Part shown: positions 48,571 through 62,212 of the stretch, piece after piece
Layout: the number at the start of each line of letters is the position of its first letter
How positions within the stretch are numbered: the stretch's first letter is position 1
Source: Pseudisothecium myosuroides
Lineage: Eukaryota > Streptophyta > Bryopsida > Hypnales > Lembophyllaceae
NCBI GenBank assembly: GCA_951799445.1
Contig: OX637287.1
Location: 46,219,724 to 46,283,723, forward strand
DNA: 64,000 bases
Direction: 5' to 3'
The notes under the pieces: generated by a model
The model's input: the letters and a program-made list of their open reading frames with translations, nothing else
Databases searched by the model: none
Told to the model about the DNA's origin: nothing
Made by a program: the position numbers and the translations under genes

Positions 48571-49508
48571 TTAACCCCTAAAGTTCCTTGACTATGTTTT
48601 CACCCAAAACGCTTGAAAACTACCATTTTGAGCACAAGTACCAAATTTTGGGGAAAAAACATTTTTGGACTCATGTAAGAACCGTAGGATCTTGTAGTAC
48701 GCTAGTTTGAGAAGATGTGGAAAAAAATTCAGAATTTTCCACCATGCGGATAATTGGAAGATATTAGCGTTTGAATTGATAGAAATCTTTTTTTTTTCCC
48801 TGTGAAAAACAAGGCAGCTGCACTTCACAAGGTCACATTTGTATGAAAAAATGTCAAAAGTAATGCTACTTCTTTGAATTCTTTTCCTAAACAAGTTGGC
48901 TACATGCTTTAAAAATTTCAAATCATTTGAAATTGTACAACATGTAGGAAAAAAATAGTAAGTAGGAAGAAGTAGAGAATGATTCAAAATACAAAATTGT
49001 TAAGAATTTAATTATGGAATTGTAAAATGTCAATCCAATGGTTGTAATGTTGTTATAAACAATCTACATCCTAAAATTTTATTTTTTTCAAAAAATATTG
49101 AAAATTGAGTGAAATAAACAACTTCAAAGTTTATTTTAGAATAGAAAATCTAGAATTGCCTGCAAACTGAAATTCCTCATAACTTTTGACGCATTGATCA
49201 AAATGGAATGATTCAAAGCTTTCCACGTGTATGAAAATCTAGAAAACCAATTTCAAATTTTTTGTTTTTGCAAAAAGTGATTTATTTTGATCTGCCTGGT
49301 TTGCCCAGTTACGAAAAAAAATAACATATTAGGCCACAACTTTTGACTCATGTTTCCAAATGTCATGAAATTTGTTTCATATGAAAGATATTCCTCGTCC
49401 CCACCTTCTACTAAAATTTCAGCCTAAAATATGCAAATATCCACTCACACGTACCTACCCCAAATTGCTATAGTGCTAAAAATAGCAGGCTGGTCCTTTA
49501 GGGGTTAA
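48571..49508. mobile_element. TTAA-flanked element, copy L (938 bp), inside the truncated LTR copy
   Basis: Left TTAACCCCTAAAGTTCCTTG, right GGCTGGTCCTTTAGGGGTTAA, with TTAA on both sides. Same subfamily and orientation as 23248-24182 (shared 'GCAGCTGCACTTCACAAGGT', 'CATAACTTTTGACGCATT'). Confidence 0.85.
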
Positions 49509-50395
49509 GTGGCACGTTCTTTTTTCCTCTTACGCTTGACCCTTTCCAATGGTTCACAATGGTCCGTGGGATTTCCTCTAATCCTTTCCTTCCTTCTTTC
49601 CTATCCTACTAAACCTTCTTCTTCATGTGTCTTCCTCACTTCTTGTTCTTTGCTTTTGATGTTGAAAGGTTGTTGGTGTAAGCAAGATTTGAGTTGGCCA
49701 CTTGAGAATTTGGAGGAATGATTGGTGGGTGAGTGTAACGGAGTGCTTCTTACCTTCTAAACTATGCTACACTTTTTTATTACTCTCCCTAGTTTGACTT
49801 CACTATCCTAAATTTCCTTCCTCTACCTCCTTCTATTCTATCTCCTTGTTCTTTGCTAATCCTACCCTAGCTAGCTCTATTCCTATTCCTTCCCTTGACT
49901 CCCTTTCCTAGTTAGGGTCTTTACCCCACTAATTGAAGTGTTTTTTTTATTAACCCAAAGCAATTAGATTTATCCAAAAAAAATCCAAAAAAAGTTGCTG
50001 GAGCGCCGGGCTGGCTTGGCCGTTGGGTTGGGCTAGCTTGGCCACTGGCTGGACGGCTTTGACGTTTTTTCCCTTCTTTCTAACACTTGCTCGGGTTGAA
50101 AATTAATTAAAAAAACCCAACAAAAAAATCCCACTTGGATCCAAGCGGGGAACGTTCCTCCCAAGGATCCTTTCTTTTCCTTCCTCTAACTACGTTTTTT
50201 CCTACAAGAGGGTCCCTATTTTAGAAACTATACCTTAGAATGTTTCCTACTTCTTTTGGAAACTAAACCTTGATGCCGGATACTTAGGAAGTTCAAAGCT
50301 TTGCTGTGACTTTGGTTTTAACACCAAATTTAGGACTTCCTAAGACTCGCGGGTTCAAGACTCCGCCATTTGTCCACGATTTTTAACACACAATC

Positions 50396-51078
50396 TACAT
50401 TACAAGGAAAAGGCGTAGAAATTGACAAATTTTTGACAAGACAATGTCCAAGACGACAAAGCACACATTTTTCAACCTTGAATCTATCATTTTGCTGTGC
50501 TCGTCAATTTTCTGTCATAGTGAAGATCCCATCTGATGGCCATACATACTCACTGTACTGAATCTATGCTTCACGGAAAACCTTCGGAAACCCTAGTTGA
50601 ACGACTCTTTTGCTTGGCTTCCACTTTGCCACCTCCTTATATTCCTATTGTTGTTGCGTCGCTAGGGTCGCATCGTTCAAGCTCTCAAATTCATATAATT
50701 ACATGTTTCACAACGCTGCTGGTAGCTCTCCGTTGCCTTGCAATTTCCGTAGCCATTGAATTGTCATGATGTATATGTATTTGGTAGACCGATTGATAGA
50801 CAGAAGACAAAGACAGTAGCATTCTTTTGCAGCGCAAGTGAGCAAATTGGGGCAAAGAAGAAGGTCGTGTTTTAGATGCTCTTGTTCGCTGATCTATGGT
50901 TTGCTCTTGCATAGTAAGTCTGTTATTGTATGATCCATGGATGTTTCATTTTGAAGAACTAGAACTTTGAATAAACCTTTCAGTTGTGGAAACTGTACTT
51001 TTTTGTATACTCTAACAAGTTTGGAACTAAAACTTTTGGGGGATTATTTTTAAACTTTGAGAAGTGCCAGGCTAATGT
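50396..51078. other. Unassigned DNA between LTR fragment and CACTA element
   Basis: No gene is supported; nothing ties it to the neighbouring elements. Confidence 0.35.
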
Positions 51079-52572
51079 CACTACAAGAAAATGGGCCTAA
51101 TTGTGACTGCAAAAGAATGATTGCATGTTCGGTTTCACTAGAAAATGATTGCAGACTCTATAATTGCACCATCTGTGCATTCAAAGCTTGTTCCCAATCA
51201 TTTCGGAGTTGGGGTTGTGACTATAGGATGAACAATCGATGAAATTGGAGTGCAAGATTGACGTTCTCGTTCACTACATCGTTGACTTCTTGGCGGGAAA
51301 AGAGGAAAATCCAACGTGAATAGCAAAGTCATTTCCGAGTCATATTCTTGTCATATGTTGTGACTAGGCTTCATTATTGTGCGACTAAAAAATGACTACT
51401 GAATCACTAGCACTTAGCTTTTGAGTCACTTCGACTTTTTTACGATCCGGACCTCTGTTCGTACTAAGACGGGCAGGTTGTCCACTGAATTTTACAGATA
51501 GGGAAGAAAACTAAATCACGTTCGACTGTGACAAAGCCATTTTGACTCAACACATTGCACTTCACTGCAATTGCAAAATCAAAATCACTTGGAGTTGTTT
51601 TGTAATTACAAAATGACTACGCCGAGTGAAAAAAAATGCAGACATTGAACTGCAAAGATAATTCCGATGTGTGGGCGCCTTACACGTTGCAATTGCATCA
51701 CCTCCTTGCTATCACTAGGGAATGACTGTACGCGACTTCAGGATGAAGTTTTGACAAACTCCAACGGTCATCTGTGACTTTTTGTTTTTGTTTGTAATGT
51801 CGTCAGGGTTTTCGTAGGGAAAGTGGGGAATCCAACGTGTCGGCTTTAGTCATTCTTGAGTACCCGCCCGTCATACATTGTGACTACGCTTTACTGCATT
51901 GCGATTGGAAAATGACTTCCAAAGCTGCCTAAGTGCGTTTTTAGGAAGATTCGTAGCATAGCTTTGTGCTGACGTGGACGACAATAATTGCCACATTACT
52001 AGGCTATGACTGCAACCACTGAAACAGTTTTGCCTTAGTCAAATCTAGGTATTGTGCACTTGAGGGTTGCAGGCGTGGATCACTCAAAGGCCACTACTAC
52101 ATGACTCAATGGTCACTGACAATTGGCATATCAACCAGGTTTCGCGATTTAGAGGTGCCTATCTCTGCCCACAGGGCAAGGCTTGAAATTATGATTCTTG
52201 ATCTTGCATGGCTGACTGCAGGCACAAGATATAGAACTTTAATACAAAGAACCAGTCTTCACTACAACGCCACTGCAAAATAGTAAAATTGGACAATGAT
52301 TCCCTTCACTACATGATCCATTACAGAAACGGCCATTTTGGCTCAACGACTATTCACACGTGGGTTTGACTCCAATGCATGTTCCAATTGCCTCTATACC
52401 GTCACTAGCGAATGACTGCCAATCAACTACTTATAGTATTCTAAAAGTAATAGGCTAGTAATTCCCTCCTATCCTCATTTTCAAATATAGAACTATTGGA
52501 TCTTCCTATCAAGATCACGCTCATTATGCATTTTTTGACCATTGCTATGTTCTTGCACCCATTAAGGGCACC

Positions 52573-55500
52573 TATGAGCTCCCAATTCATCACTTGGGAC
52601 TCATAGTTTTCTTTTTTTCTAAAATTTTGCAATTTAAGTTGTAATTATATCCAAAAAGCCCTAAAAAGAGTGTAAAACCAAAATGGACATGTTACATACC
52701 AATATGCCCTTTGGTCCTAAATAACCTTTTATCCCTAGAATAGCCTTAAAACCTACTTGTAAATAGGTTAGAACCACAGAAGTAGTGGGAGCTAGCAAGT
52801 TTGAGGGTTTTTTTACCCAAAATAGCCTAAAACCATTGTGCATGTGACCATGCTTGGCTAAATTGGTCTCAGGAGACTCCAGGGAGATTCTTAGATAGAT
52901 TCCCCGAGAGAGGTTTTAATTTCCCCATCCCATCGACGAATAGTGGAAACCCCAATTGTTAGCATGCAGGTGTCACTTTTTCAAGACGGGCTAGCAAGGG
53001 AATCTGTGGCCATCGGATTGTGATCTTGGGTTGAAACCATACCGGGAAGTCAAAAGCAAAATTCATTCACCAAGATTCCCCCGTATGCGGAAGATTCCCT
53101 GACTGTCGGAAAACCAACGGAAGTGTATTTTTACCTTCTGTATCAAGACATGCAAGATCAAGACGTGAACTTGCACATCTCTTGGGGAACTCCATGAGAG
53201 GTTCCCCAAGAAGTTTCGGAATTTTTTGGATTGAAGAGATACCCCTTCCGGACGGTCAACCGCTTGAATTCATAATGGGAAATTCACGATAATTACCCAG
53301 GTGGTGGTAAAATCTCATTAAAAATTAAATTAGCTTCTTTTATGCTAATAACGCGCCCCGACAAGTTTCATGGTGTTTCGATAGCGGGAGATGCCCGAAT
53401 CACCGACATCCCTTCAAATTATCCACTTGGCAGGATTTACGTGGAGTTGACCGGCGTCCGGGAGCACACGAAGTCGGAACGAAGTCAACGAAGGGTCTTT
53501 TCTTACTCCCTAAGACCTTCTAGACCACCCTGGCTAGTCAACTTGGTCAGAAAAGGTAACCTCCAAGAAATAGATTTTTACCCTTTTTACTGACTCTAGT
53601 TGGCGCTAGTTTATAGTGGGATTCTGGTGTTGGAATAGAGGGTAGGGGGACCTCTAGACTAAAAATGGCCTTTTGAAGCCAATGGCGCAATTGATTTTTG
53701 ATTTGGAATTGATCTCCAGTAGTTAAAGTTTTGGACCAGCGTAAACCCTAAACTAGGTGAAAATCCTAAAAGATAAGGATGAAAATCCGGAAAGATAGGA
53801 TTAGCTAGGTTAAAAGAGGGGAGGTGAGGGCCTTGGAAGACTATAAAAGGGCCCTCATTTCTCTCTCAAGCCACCCCCTATTCTTGTTTGGGGTTTGTTG
53901 GGTCCATGTAGTGGAGAATATTTTGGCAGTTTTTGCCAAAAAACTTGAACGGTGTTTTTAGGGGCACTCTTGGCCTTATTTTTGTATTTCTCAAGCTTTT
54001 TAAGGATCCTAGGGAACCTCCCTAAGTGGTATACCATCTTGTGCTTAAGGTAGTAGTTTTGTTGTAATCTTATACTTTTCTTTTGTGACACATTTTGAGT
54101 TCATGCACTAATCCTAAAGTTACCCCCACCGTACCTTGGCGATGCCGCTTTGGGGGCCTTTAGTGTAAATCTTTGTGTTGAGTGGGACTAACAGGAAAGC
54201 GGCATTGGGCCCCTCTAGTCTTTCTTTTGGAATTTAGGATAGTGGTTGCTCGACTTGGGGACTCTTAGTGAACTAACCCGTCTCTAGGGAGTCCTTCCTC
54301 TCGTATTGTTTTTTTTGAGGGAAAAGACCATGACGGCGAACCTTTGAAACCCCCAGTTATCCCAAGTCCTAGATCGTTTGTTAAAAAGGTGGCAACGGTA
54401 GAGCTTTGGCCCTAGGAGTTCCAAGTGGCAGTCCTAGATTCGGTGTTAAAACCAAATCGCTGGTAACGCCTTGGCCCCCCGGGATCATGCTCTCCAAAGT
54501 TTAGTTTCCAAGACAAGCTTGGAAACCCCCGAAGTTTAGTTTCCAAGAAAGCCTAGCTATAGGTAGGATCCATCTTAGAATATATTCCCAAGAAGAAAGA
54601 ATTACTATAGACATCCTTATCCTCTTTTTTCTGTGTTATTGTAAAGTCTTTACTACTTGGCCCATTTTGTCCATTTTGTCACAAGGCTGCCCAGCCAGCC
54701 GGAGCCCTAGCACCGAGCCCTAGTACCAGAGCCAACAGCCGTAGCCTCAGTACCAGAGCCCAGTACTGGAACCCCAGCAGCCAGAGCATAACACCGGAGC
54801 CCAGCCAGGGGTCAGCCCAGGTAAGGGTCGATCTTCCTTTTTTTTTTATTCTCTGGTGTTCCATTCTCGGGTTTTTGTCTATAACAAAAACAAACTACAA
54901 CTAAGAACGCAAAAGGGGAGGGGAGAAAGAAAAGTTAGGACCTAAATAGGATAGGTTAAGCAAGGAGACTTCAAGAAGAAGAAGAAGTAGAAGTAACTAA
55001 ATAGAGAATTTAAGAGCAAGTAGGAGCCTAAAAAGAGGAGTAGGGTAGAAGAAGACTCATAATTTCAAGCTGGAAAACACCACTTGCACACTCACACACG
55101 CTCAAACAAAACTCCTCGCAAACACTCACACATTCCAAGATCAAAAGCAAAGCATGTGGAAGGCCAACAAGAAGGAGATTTTAGTAGGGAAGAAGATGAA
55201 TAGGGAATAGATTAGCAAAAATCCTACAAACCATTGTGGGCCACCGATTGCTCCAAGCGTAAGAAAGAAAAAGAGGATGCATCATTCACAATATTAGAAG
55301 TAGTTGGTAGACATTAAAGAGCACATAGGGGAATAGTGTAGAAGGAAAAGATAGAAGGGGAAGGAAAAGAGAATAGCTAGACGAGCAAGGTTGGAATTTA
55401 TAATATAAAATGACCACTTTCACGAACCAAATAGAATCACCAAAATAGCAACTGAGGGGAACCTAAGCAACTTAATTCGCGATCTCCAAGACGAGGTGAG

Positions 55501-56677
55501 TTACTAAACTCCCTCCTTGCATTCTAAATTTTTGAAACTAGCACTTATTAGTGAGGCTGAGAGCTAGGCCTTAGGGACTAAGAGTCAGGTCAAAATAGAT
55601 TAGAGAATCCTAGAGTAGGAGTCTAGAGATTTCCAAAAACCTAAAATGCAACCAAATTCGAGCTAAAACGAAGAAGTTATGACTTATGAGCGGATGAAGT
55701 TAGGGAGTCATGTTGGATGAAACTTAGCAAAATTCATCCAAGGGGAACAAGGAATAGAATCTAAAAAGTGAGAATAGTTTAGGAACCAAAAGTAAAATTA
55801 GAAATTAATTTTGAAATTAGGGTTAACTATAATCAGTAGATGAAGTTTGAAGGACTGAGTAGCGGTCCATGGATAACTTTTGCTAGGAAACACTAAATCT
55901 AATGTAACTAGTCATAGTAGAAAATTAAAATCAAGGTTTACGAGGAATAAGTCCTAACTTTCTAAAAATAGTAACTTACCAAACGTAATTAAGCCCCTTA
56001 GGTAAAACTAGAAGGTGGATTAGGAGCTTTTAGGATTAGGTTTAGGTCAATTATAGATTTTGAAACTCATAGAACAAGCTTAAAGTAACATAAAACCAAA
56101 CCCAACTCAAAGAAAGACCTAAACCCCAAGCAGTTAGGAAGGGATGAAGTCCGGAACAAGTAATGGATGAATCCTAGAGGATTTCATCCATTTGCGTCAA
56201 GGCTTGGTAATTAGGTTAACCTTAGGGAGTTAGGCTTATAGCCCAAATTCCAAGTCAAATCGGAATTAGGAGTTCATAGAAACGAATGAATGAAGTTTAG
56301 AAGCACCCGTTAGAGCTAAAACTTCATCCGTTCATAACTTTCTCTAGGAAAGTCCAAATCAAATAAACTTTACACTTTTAGAAATGGCATGAGGTACTTT
56401 TTCATTTAGGATAGATAAGTTCAGATTGAGATTGCCTCCTCTCCTAAGACACCGAGCCTCTTAGGGTTTGATTCAAACTTAGCACTCATAGTAATTCCAA
56501 TTAGGGTTTTGTTTTCATCCTCTGAATTAGCAAGTCTTAGGAACATAGAAAAGATCCATTGTTTGGAAGGCACAATGGATTGGCGCTAGACACCCATAGA
56601 TCGAGTCAAAACGGTTATTTACCGAGAGCCTGGTTGTGCTCGTTTATTTTCCAAAGGTGGGTAAATAAGCGCTCATA
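52573..56677. mobile_element. Solo-LTR-like element, 4,105 bp, duplication GCACC
   Basis: Starts TATGAGCTCCCAATTC and ends AAATAAGCGCTCATA, with the 5-bp duplication GCACC at 52568-52572 and 56678-56682. A TATA box (TATAAAAG, 53842-53849) sits 1,269 bases from the left end, as in an LTR promoter. No coding frame is recognisable. The length would suit the very long LTRs of some Ty3-type elements. It could instead be another non-autonomous class with 5-bp duplications. The GC-rich, imperfectly repeated stretch at 54680-54830 differs in each copy. Confidence 0.75.
53842..53849 (+). promoter_or_regulatory. TATA box in LTR-like element 1
   Basis: TATAAAAG followed by GGCCCTCATTTCTCTCTC, a pyrimidine-rich start-site-like stretch. 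The position matches that in the second element. Confidence 0.6.
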
Positions 56678-57706
56678 GCACCCCGGACATCTATAACAAT
56701 ATCCATAAAAATAATTTCTATAGTAATGTTCTAGTATTCCTCTTAACTAACAGGTTCTCTTTTGCCATCAACTTGATGGCGCCCACCACTCCTTTATGGT
56801 TCACCTCCTAGACGCAAAGACATTGCTAACTATAAGCTACCCAAAGACAAGAAGGACAAAGCTCACATGCAATACAATACTCCCAGATGACTCCTTGAAC
56901 GCTATTTCGTAGTCTAGACTCTTGTGACTTCAATATGACTTCATCCTAGTCATTTAAAAATCGCGGTGAAGGATTGCAGCATTATGGAAATGTCTCATAA
57001 ATGACTAACAAATGACTTTTGCGCTACTGGCACTCAGACATCTAGCCTAGTATCCCCACAGATTGCACATTCGGTAGTTTTGGAAGATTGTGTACTTATT
57101 CTATTACTACTTCGGTGCGTTGTATATTGTGATTCATTGTGTGATTTGTAGACATCATGTATAGTCATCATCATATTTTCCTTGGATGAAGTGAGGAAAT
57201 AAAAAACAACTACATACGTCCATGTTTTTGGGAAGTCAAATAGGTAATTAAATACTCTTTATGTGCCAATCTTTTCCAATCCATTTAACAAATTTGTCTA
57301 TAACTTTTAATTTGAGGCGTGAAATCTAAAACAAATTTTTGGAGATAAAAGTGAGATTGATTTCTTAACTTTTATTAGTTCAAAGTTTACAAAAAAAAAT
57401 TGATCTACTTGCCTCAATGAGGTCTTAAATATTACTTGTAATACAATTCCTGCATTTTACATATCCAACATGGTTTGTCTTGCCTACCACTACCCCACTT
57501 CTATAAAAGGCTTGTCATTTTATCTCTTCATACTTGCATTCTAAGTGACTTTGGAAGCTGTGTGAGACATATGCCAAATATGATGTATGGTGTATGTTGT
57601 ATTGTATATGGCAGATTGTGTATGGTGTATTATATGTGACGTATTGTGTATTATATATTGTTGTAAAATTTTGAATATATTCATATATGATTGTAGATTG
57701 ACTACT
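56678..57706. other. Internal CACTA DNA between the two LTR-like insertions
   Basis: AATGACT-type motifs recur near 56930-57040, supporting CACTA origin. About 57240-57540 is a half copy of the 36-kb foldback family ('TTTTTGGAGATAAAAGTGAG', 'TACCACTACCCCACTTC'). About 57570-57660 is a degenerate TGTAT-rich stretch. No gene. Confidence 0.5.
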
Positions 57707-58967
57707 TGTGAGCCCCCAATTCGTCACTAGGGATTCACGGTTTTATTTTTTTCAATTTTTACAAATTTAAATATAGTTTTATATACAAAAAGCCCCCAAA
57801 AGAGTGTAAAACCAAAATAGGTATGTCACATACCAATATAGCATTTGGTCCCTTATAGGTTATTTTTCCCCAAATAAATCCCATTTCCACTTGTACATAA
57901 GTTAAAACGTGGAAATATAGGTAAATAGTAGAATTAAGGGCTAACCTGGCCCAACTAGACCAAACCTACGGTACATGTGACATCTTATGGCTAAAATTGG
58001 TTCGAGGGAACACCGTTGAGGTCCTAAGTCCATTCCCAGAGATAGGTTTCACTTTCCCCATAGCATCGAAGAAATAGCGGAAACCCCAATTGTTGGCTTG
58101 CAGGAGTTACAAACTCAAGATGGACCCGTAAGAAGAATCTATGGGTGGAGTATGGTATTCTAAAGTGGAAATCACATTTGGGACTCAATGGCGAAATTGG
58201 CTTGCCAAGATTCCCTTATATGTGAAAGATTTCCTAATTGCCAGAATTAAAAGGAGAAGATAGAATTTGATTCTCCTCTGACCTTTATGCAAAGTAAGAA
58301 TATGAGCTTGCACATCCTTTGTGGAATTTCATGAGAGGTTCCATAAAAAGTTTCGGAATTTTCTGACTTACAGAAGATGTCCTTCCGGACGGTCAACCGC
58401 CAAAACCTACGATGGAAAATTCTTAGAAATTACCCAAGTTGCGGTAAAATCTCACTAAAAATTAGATGAGTTTCTTTTATGCTAATAAGATTCCCCACCA
58501 AGTTTCAAGACATACCGATAGCCAGAAGTGCCCGAACCAGCGAGATTCCTCGATAATTGGCAAATTTGAAATTTACGGTGGAATTGACTTGCGCACCGGG
58601 AGCATATGAAATCGGAATGAGGTGAAAGCTAGGTTTTTTCTTACTCCCCCATACCTACTAAAGAACCTAGGCTAGTTACTTTTCTCAGAAAAGTCAACCT
58701 CCAAGATTTGAGTTTTTACCCCGTTTTGGTGTTCAGTTAGCGGTAGGTTATGTTGCGTTTTTTGGAGTTTGGTTAAAGGGTTTTTCTAAGATTAAAAATG
58801 GCCTTCTGAAGTCAACGGCACAATGGATTTTCAATTTGGAGTTAATCTCCAAAAGTTAGAAGTTTGGACCATCGTAAAAAGTCAAAATTGATTATTTAGG
58901 ATGAAAATCTTAGATTATAAGATTACTACTAAGAAAAAGAAGGGGGGGGTGAATGCCCTTGGAAATG

Positions 58968-58975
58968 TATATAAG
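58968..58975 (+). promoter_or_regulatory. TATA box in LTR-like element 2
   Basis: TATATAAG followed by GGGGGCTCATTTCCCTCTT; aligned with the TATA box of the first element. Confidence 0.55.
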
Positions 58976-61269
58976 GGGGCTCATTTCCCTCTTACAAACA
59001 CCCCTTGTAGCCATATTTTGGCTCACTTTGCACATTTAGGTCCATTTAGTTGGATTTTGGCCATTTTAGGCCACGTTGCCAAAATTGTGTGTTTTTGGAG
59101 CATTTTGAGCTCCCTTGTCATTACTTTTCAAGCTCTCTTTGAAGGACATTGGGGTCTCTTCAAAGTTTGCCTTGTTTCTTGCATTGAGGTCCGTTTGAAG
59201 TATTATTGTTGGATTATTGGAACCTTTGAACTAATCCTAGAGCTTACCTTCTACCGTACCTTGGCGATGCTGCTTTCAGGGACTCTAGTGCTTGACGTAT
59301 AACCTTGTGGTGTTGTTCATGTGGCCAATTTATTAGTTGTTTGGGAGTTTAGTACGTGGTACAATTACGGAAGCTATCTTTTTTTATGTTTTGAATGTAA
59401 GAGAAAATACGGCGGAGCTTTGACTTTGATTAGAAGAAAGTTAAAGAATTTTTAGTGATTTCCCAAGAGACGGCGGAGCTTTGAATCTATATAGTTTTTA
59501 GAAATTCTCAAAAAACCGGAAGAGTTGCTATCTCACCAAGTTTAGTGTCCAAAATGCAAGTTTAGAGACCCAAGTTTAGTATCCAAAAATTAGCTTCACA
59601 AGTGTTAAATTAGAATCCCAAAATTAGAGTTCCATCTTCTGATTAGTCACCAAGAGGTAGTGCCAAAATTTCAGTAGAGAAAGAACAAAAATACCCCCAA
59701 AATACCCCCCAGCCAACTCGCCAGAGAGGAGACGGAACTGCCCAAAAGCTGATCGGCACAAGTAACCACATGGGGAGGGGTCCAACCAACGGGCAAGTGC
59801 CATGTGTCCCGGCGAACCAAAAATTGAAGACCCGGCCACCCACCGACCGGTCGGCCCAAGGCCCTTGATCGGCTCTTGTTTCGGTTCTGGACAGCCCTTG
59901 TGTTCTGGATAGTCTGTGTCTGGACAGTAGGCTCTGGCTGGGTTCAAAACTGAATTAAATCGCTGGGCCAAACGGGCCGGCACCCTTCTCAAATTTTTCT
60001 CAACTCTTGGCAATAAACTAGTCCTTGAATACAAGAAAAAAATATAATAAATAAGTAGGAAGAGAGAAAGGTAGATAGAAGAGTAAAGAGACAAGTTGTA
60101 GGATGAGAAGAGAAAAGGTTGGAGAAAATATTGCATAGAACTAGAATAAGAATAGAGACTTTTCACAATTGCCAAAAACTTCCAATAGAATATAGAAATA
60201 GAATAGAGTTTAGAACCTCTCATAGTGTGTTTTCAAATCTCTTCCAACTCAATAGAGTAGAATGCAAGTGAAGAAGATGAAGAGTGCATTTGGAAGTTGA
60301 AGAGAAAATTGGAAGTTGGATTAGGTGGAAATCCTTGGGAGTCATTTTGAACCAATAGAATTTAGATAAAATAATAATTGACTTGAAGAGTTGATAGAAG
60401 ATCAATTATTGTTTAGATGCCAAGTCAACCTTTGAAGTATAAATGATTGAATTAGAATAGTGTTAGAAGAGAAAGATAGATTAGGAGAAAAAGAAAAGAA
60501 AGGGGGAGTCTAAAAAGTTGACAACCTTTGTACGGAAACTCCTACTTTAAGCCGTGGGCAAAATTACCAAACAATTCCGAAACATGGCAAATGATGGGGA
60601 GTTTGAAGAGGTATACGATTACCTAAACAACGATACCAACTCCGAGGTAAGTTCCTAACTACAAACCCTCCATTTCAAATTCTCAAAAATAGACATTTAA
60701 AAGTAGGGCCGAACTCTCAAGTCAATTCAGAGTGTCTAGACTAAGATTATTCCAAGAACCAGGTAATTAGTGTTGTAGAGCCTAGTTAGAGGTTTCCAGA
60801 ACCATCTCACACTTAGAATTTGGAATCAAATTGAAAGAGATATTAGCGGATGAAGTTTAGGAGTAGTATTGGATGAGATTTAGTAAATTTCATCCAAGTG
60901 GAGCAAGAATAGAAACTTAGGTAGAGACATAAATCTAGAATCCAGAAGTGAAACAAAAATTAGAATTCAAGTTGTAGGATAATAGAAAACCTTGGATGAA
61001 GTTAGAAGTACCGATTAGCGGTCAAACTTCATCCATCGATAACTCCTAGTAGGAAAGTCCAATTAGCAAGTGTCTTAGCATTTTGAAAAGCTAGAATTAA
61101 GGCCTACAAAGAAAAATTAACAAAAAAAATCTAAAAATAGTAAACTGCTCAGAGTAGCACCGAGTCACATAAGTGGGATAAGAATCCAACATGTACTAAA
61201 AAACATGATCAAGGAGAAAAAGTAGATTTGGAAATAGGTAGAAGGCACTTAGTAGAGTCCAAAACTAGT

Positions 61270-62212
61270 TTAACCCCTAAAGGACCGTTGTCCCTTCGGG
61301 GGACAAATGCGTTTTCGGGCAGGTACCTACGGGCTGAAATTTTCTTGTGATTTTTTGAAACTTTTTTTGGAGATAGAAAAACTGATAAGCTTTGTGGGAA
61401 TATAATTTTTTTCACAATCGGTGCCCGGGAAAAAAAGTTATGACCAAATAAGCTCAAAACAGGGGACGGCGGGCAGCTCGGGCAGCAAAAAAAAAATGGA
61501 CAAAAATTTGAATTTTTTTTTTTAATATTTTTTTTCTCATAGATTATATTTTTATCTATTTGGAAAGCTTTGATTCATTTCATTTGGATATGTTATGAGA
61601 AAGTTATGGACATTCTTGTTTTTCGGGCAGTTAGAGCATCTTCTTGAAAAAAATAACTTGTAGGATTCATTTCTGAATGCAATCTTTCAAATTTTTCAGT
61701 TTTTTTTTTTTTCATGGTTTAGTTTAGTTGCTAGAACAATCTCACCATTGGGATTAGTGAATTTTAATTCCATTTAAGAGATATTAATATTTTAGATTTT
61801 CCTTCTATCTCGTACTAACTTCTACTTAACAATTTTTTTAAGAATGATAATTAAGTTTTTTTGAATTTCTTTTTTTTTCCTAGACTCTCAACTCAATTCT
61901 CCTCTATAAAGATTTAAAGCTCAAAACTCTGTAGTGCAAAAATTTTAAATTTTAAATGTTTAAAGTCAAAAAATCTAGTCCCGCAATGTGCTGAAAAACT
62001 TGTTTTTTTCACTTTAAACGCAGATATCTTGCAATCTATGCGGTCAAAAATTCTGAAATTTTTTCCACACATTCTCATACTAGTTAGGTGTAAGATCCTA
62101 CGGTTAGATTTGCAAAAAAAAACATTTTTCAATTTTTTTTACTGTTTGCTATAGAAATGGCAGTTTTCACTGTTTTTTGGCAGAAAAAAGGCCTCGGTCC
62201 TTCAGGGGTTAA
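61270..62212. mobile_element. TTAA-flanked element, copy K (943 bp), inside LTR-like element 2
   Basis: Left TTAACCCCTAAAGGACCG, right CGGTCCTTCAGGGGTTAA, with TTAA on both sides. Nearly identical to copy A (6985-7925) along its length and in the same orientation, with the TTGTCCCTTCGGGGGACAA subterminal palindrome. It is absent from the aligned first LTR-like element. Confidence 0.9.

Larger units (their letters stand above)
46523..50395 (-). mobile_element. Truncated, inverted copy of the 4.1-kb LTR-like element
   Basis: Begins TATGAGCGCTTATTTACCC, the inverse of the right ends at 56677 and 62793. Read on the minus strand it matches the right-hand ~2.3 kb of the element at 52573-56677, including the conserved 27-base palindromic block at 46618-46644 and the 'GGTGTTAAAACCAAA' region near 50330. 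The match stops near 50395, so the other end is missing. Two elements have inserted into it (46841-47467 and 48571-49508). Confidence 0.65.

Noticed and set aside
54680..54830. Pro/Ala-rich or Gly/Leu-rich coding repeat
   Set aside because: A GC-rich imperfect repeat (GAGCCC/CAGAGC) inside LTR-like element 1; the equivalent position in the other copies is a different GC-rich sequence.
59624..60223. 199-codon minus-strand frame
   Set aside because: It lies inside LTR-like element 2, is not open in the aligned first element, and shows no domain or sensible composition.
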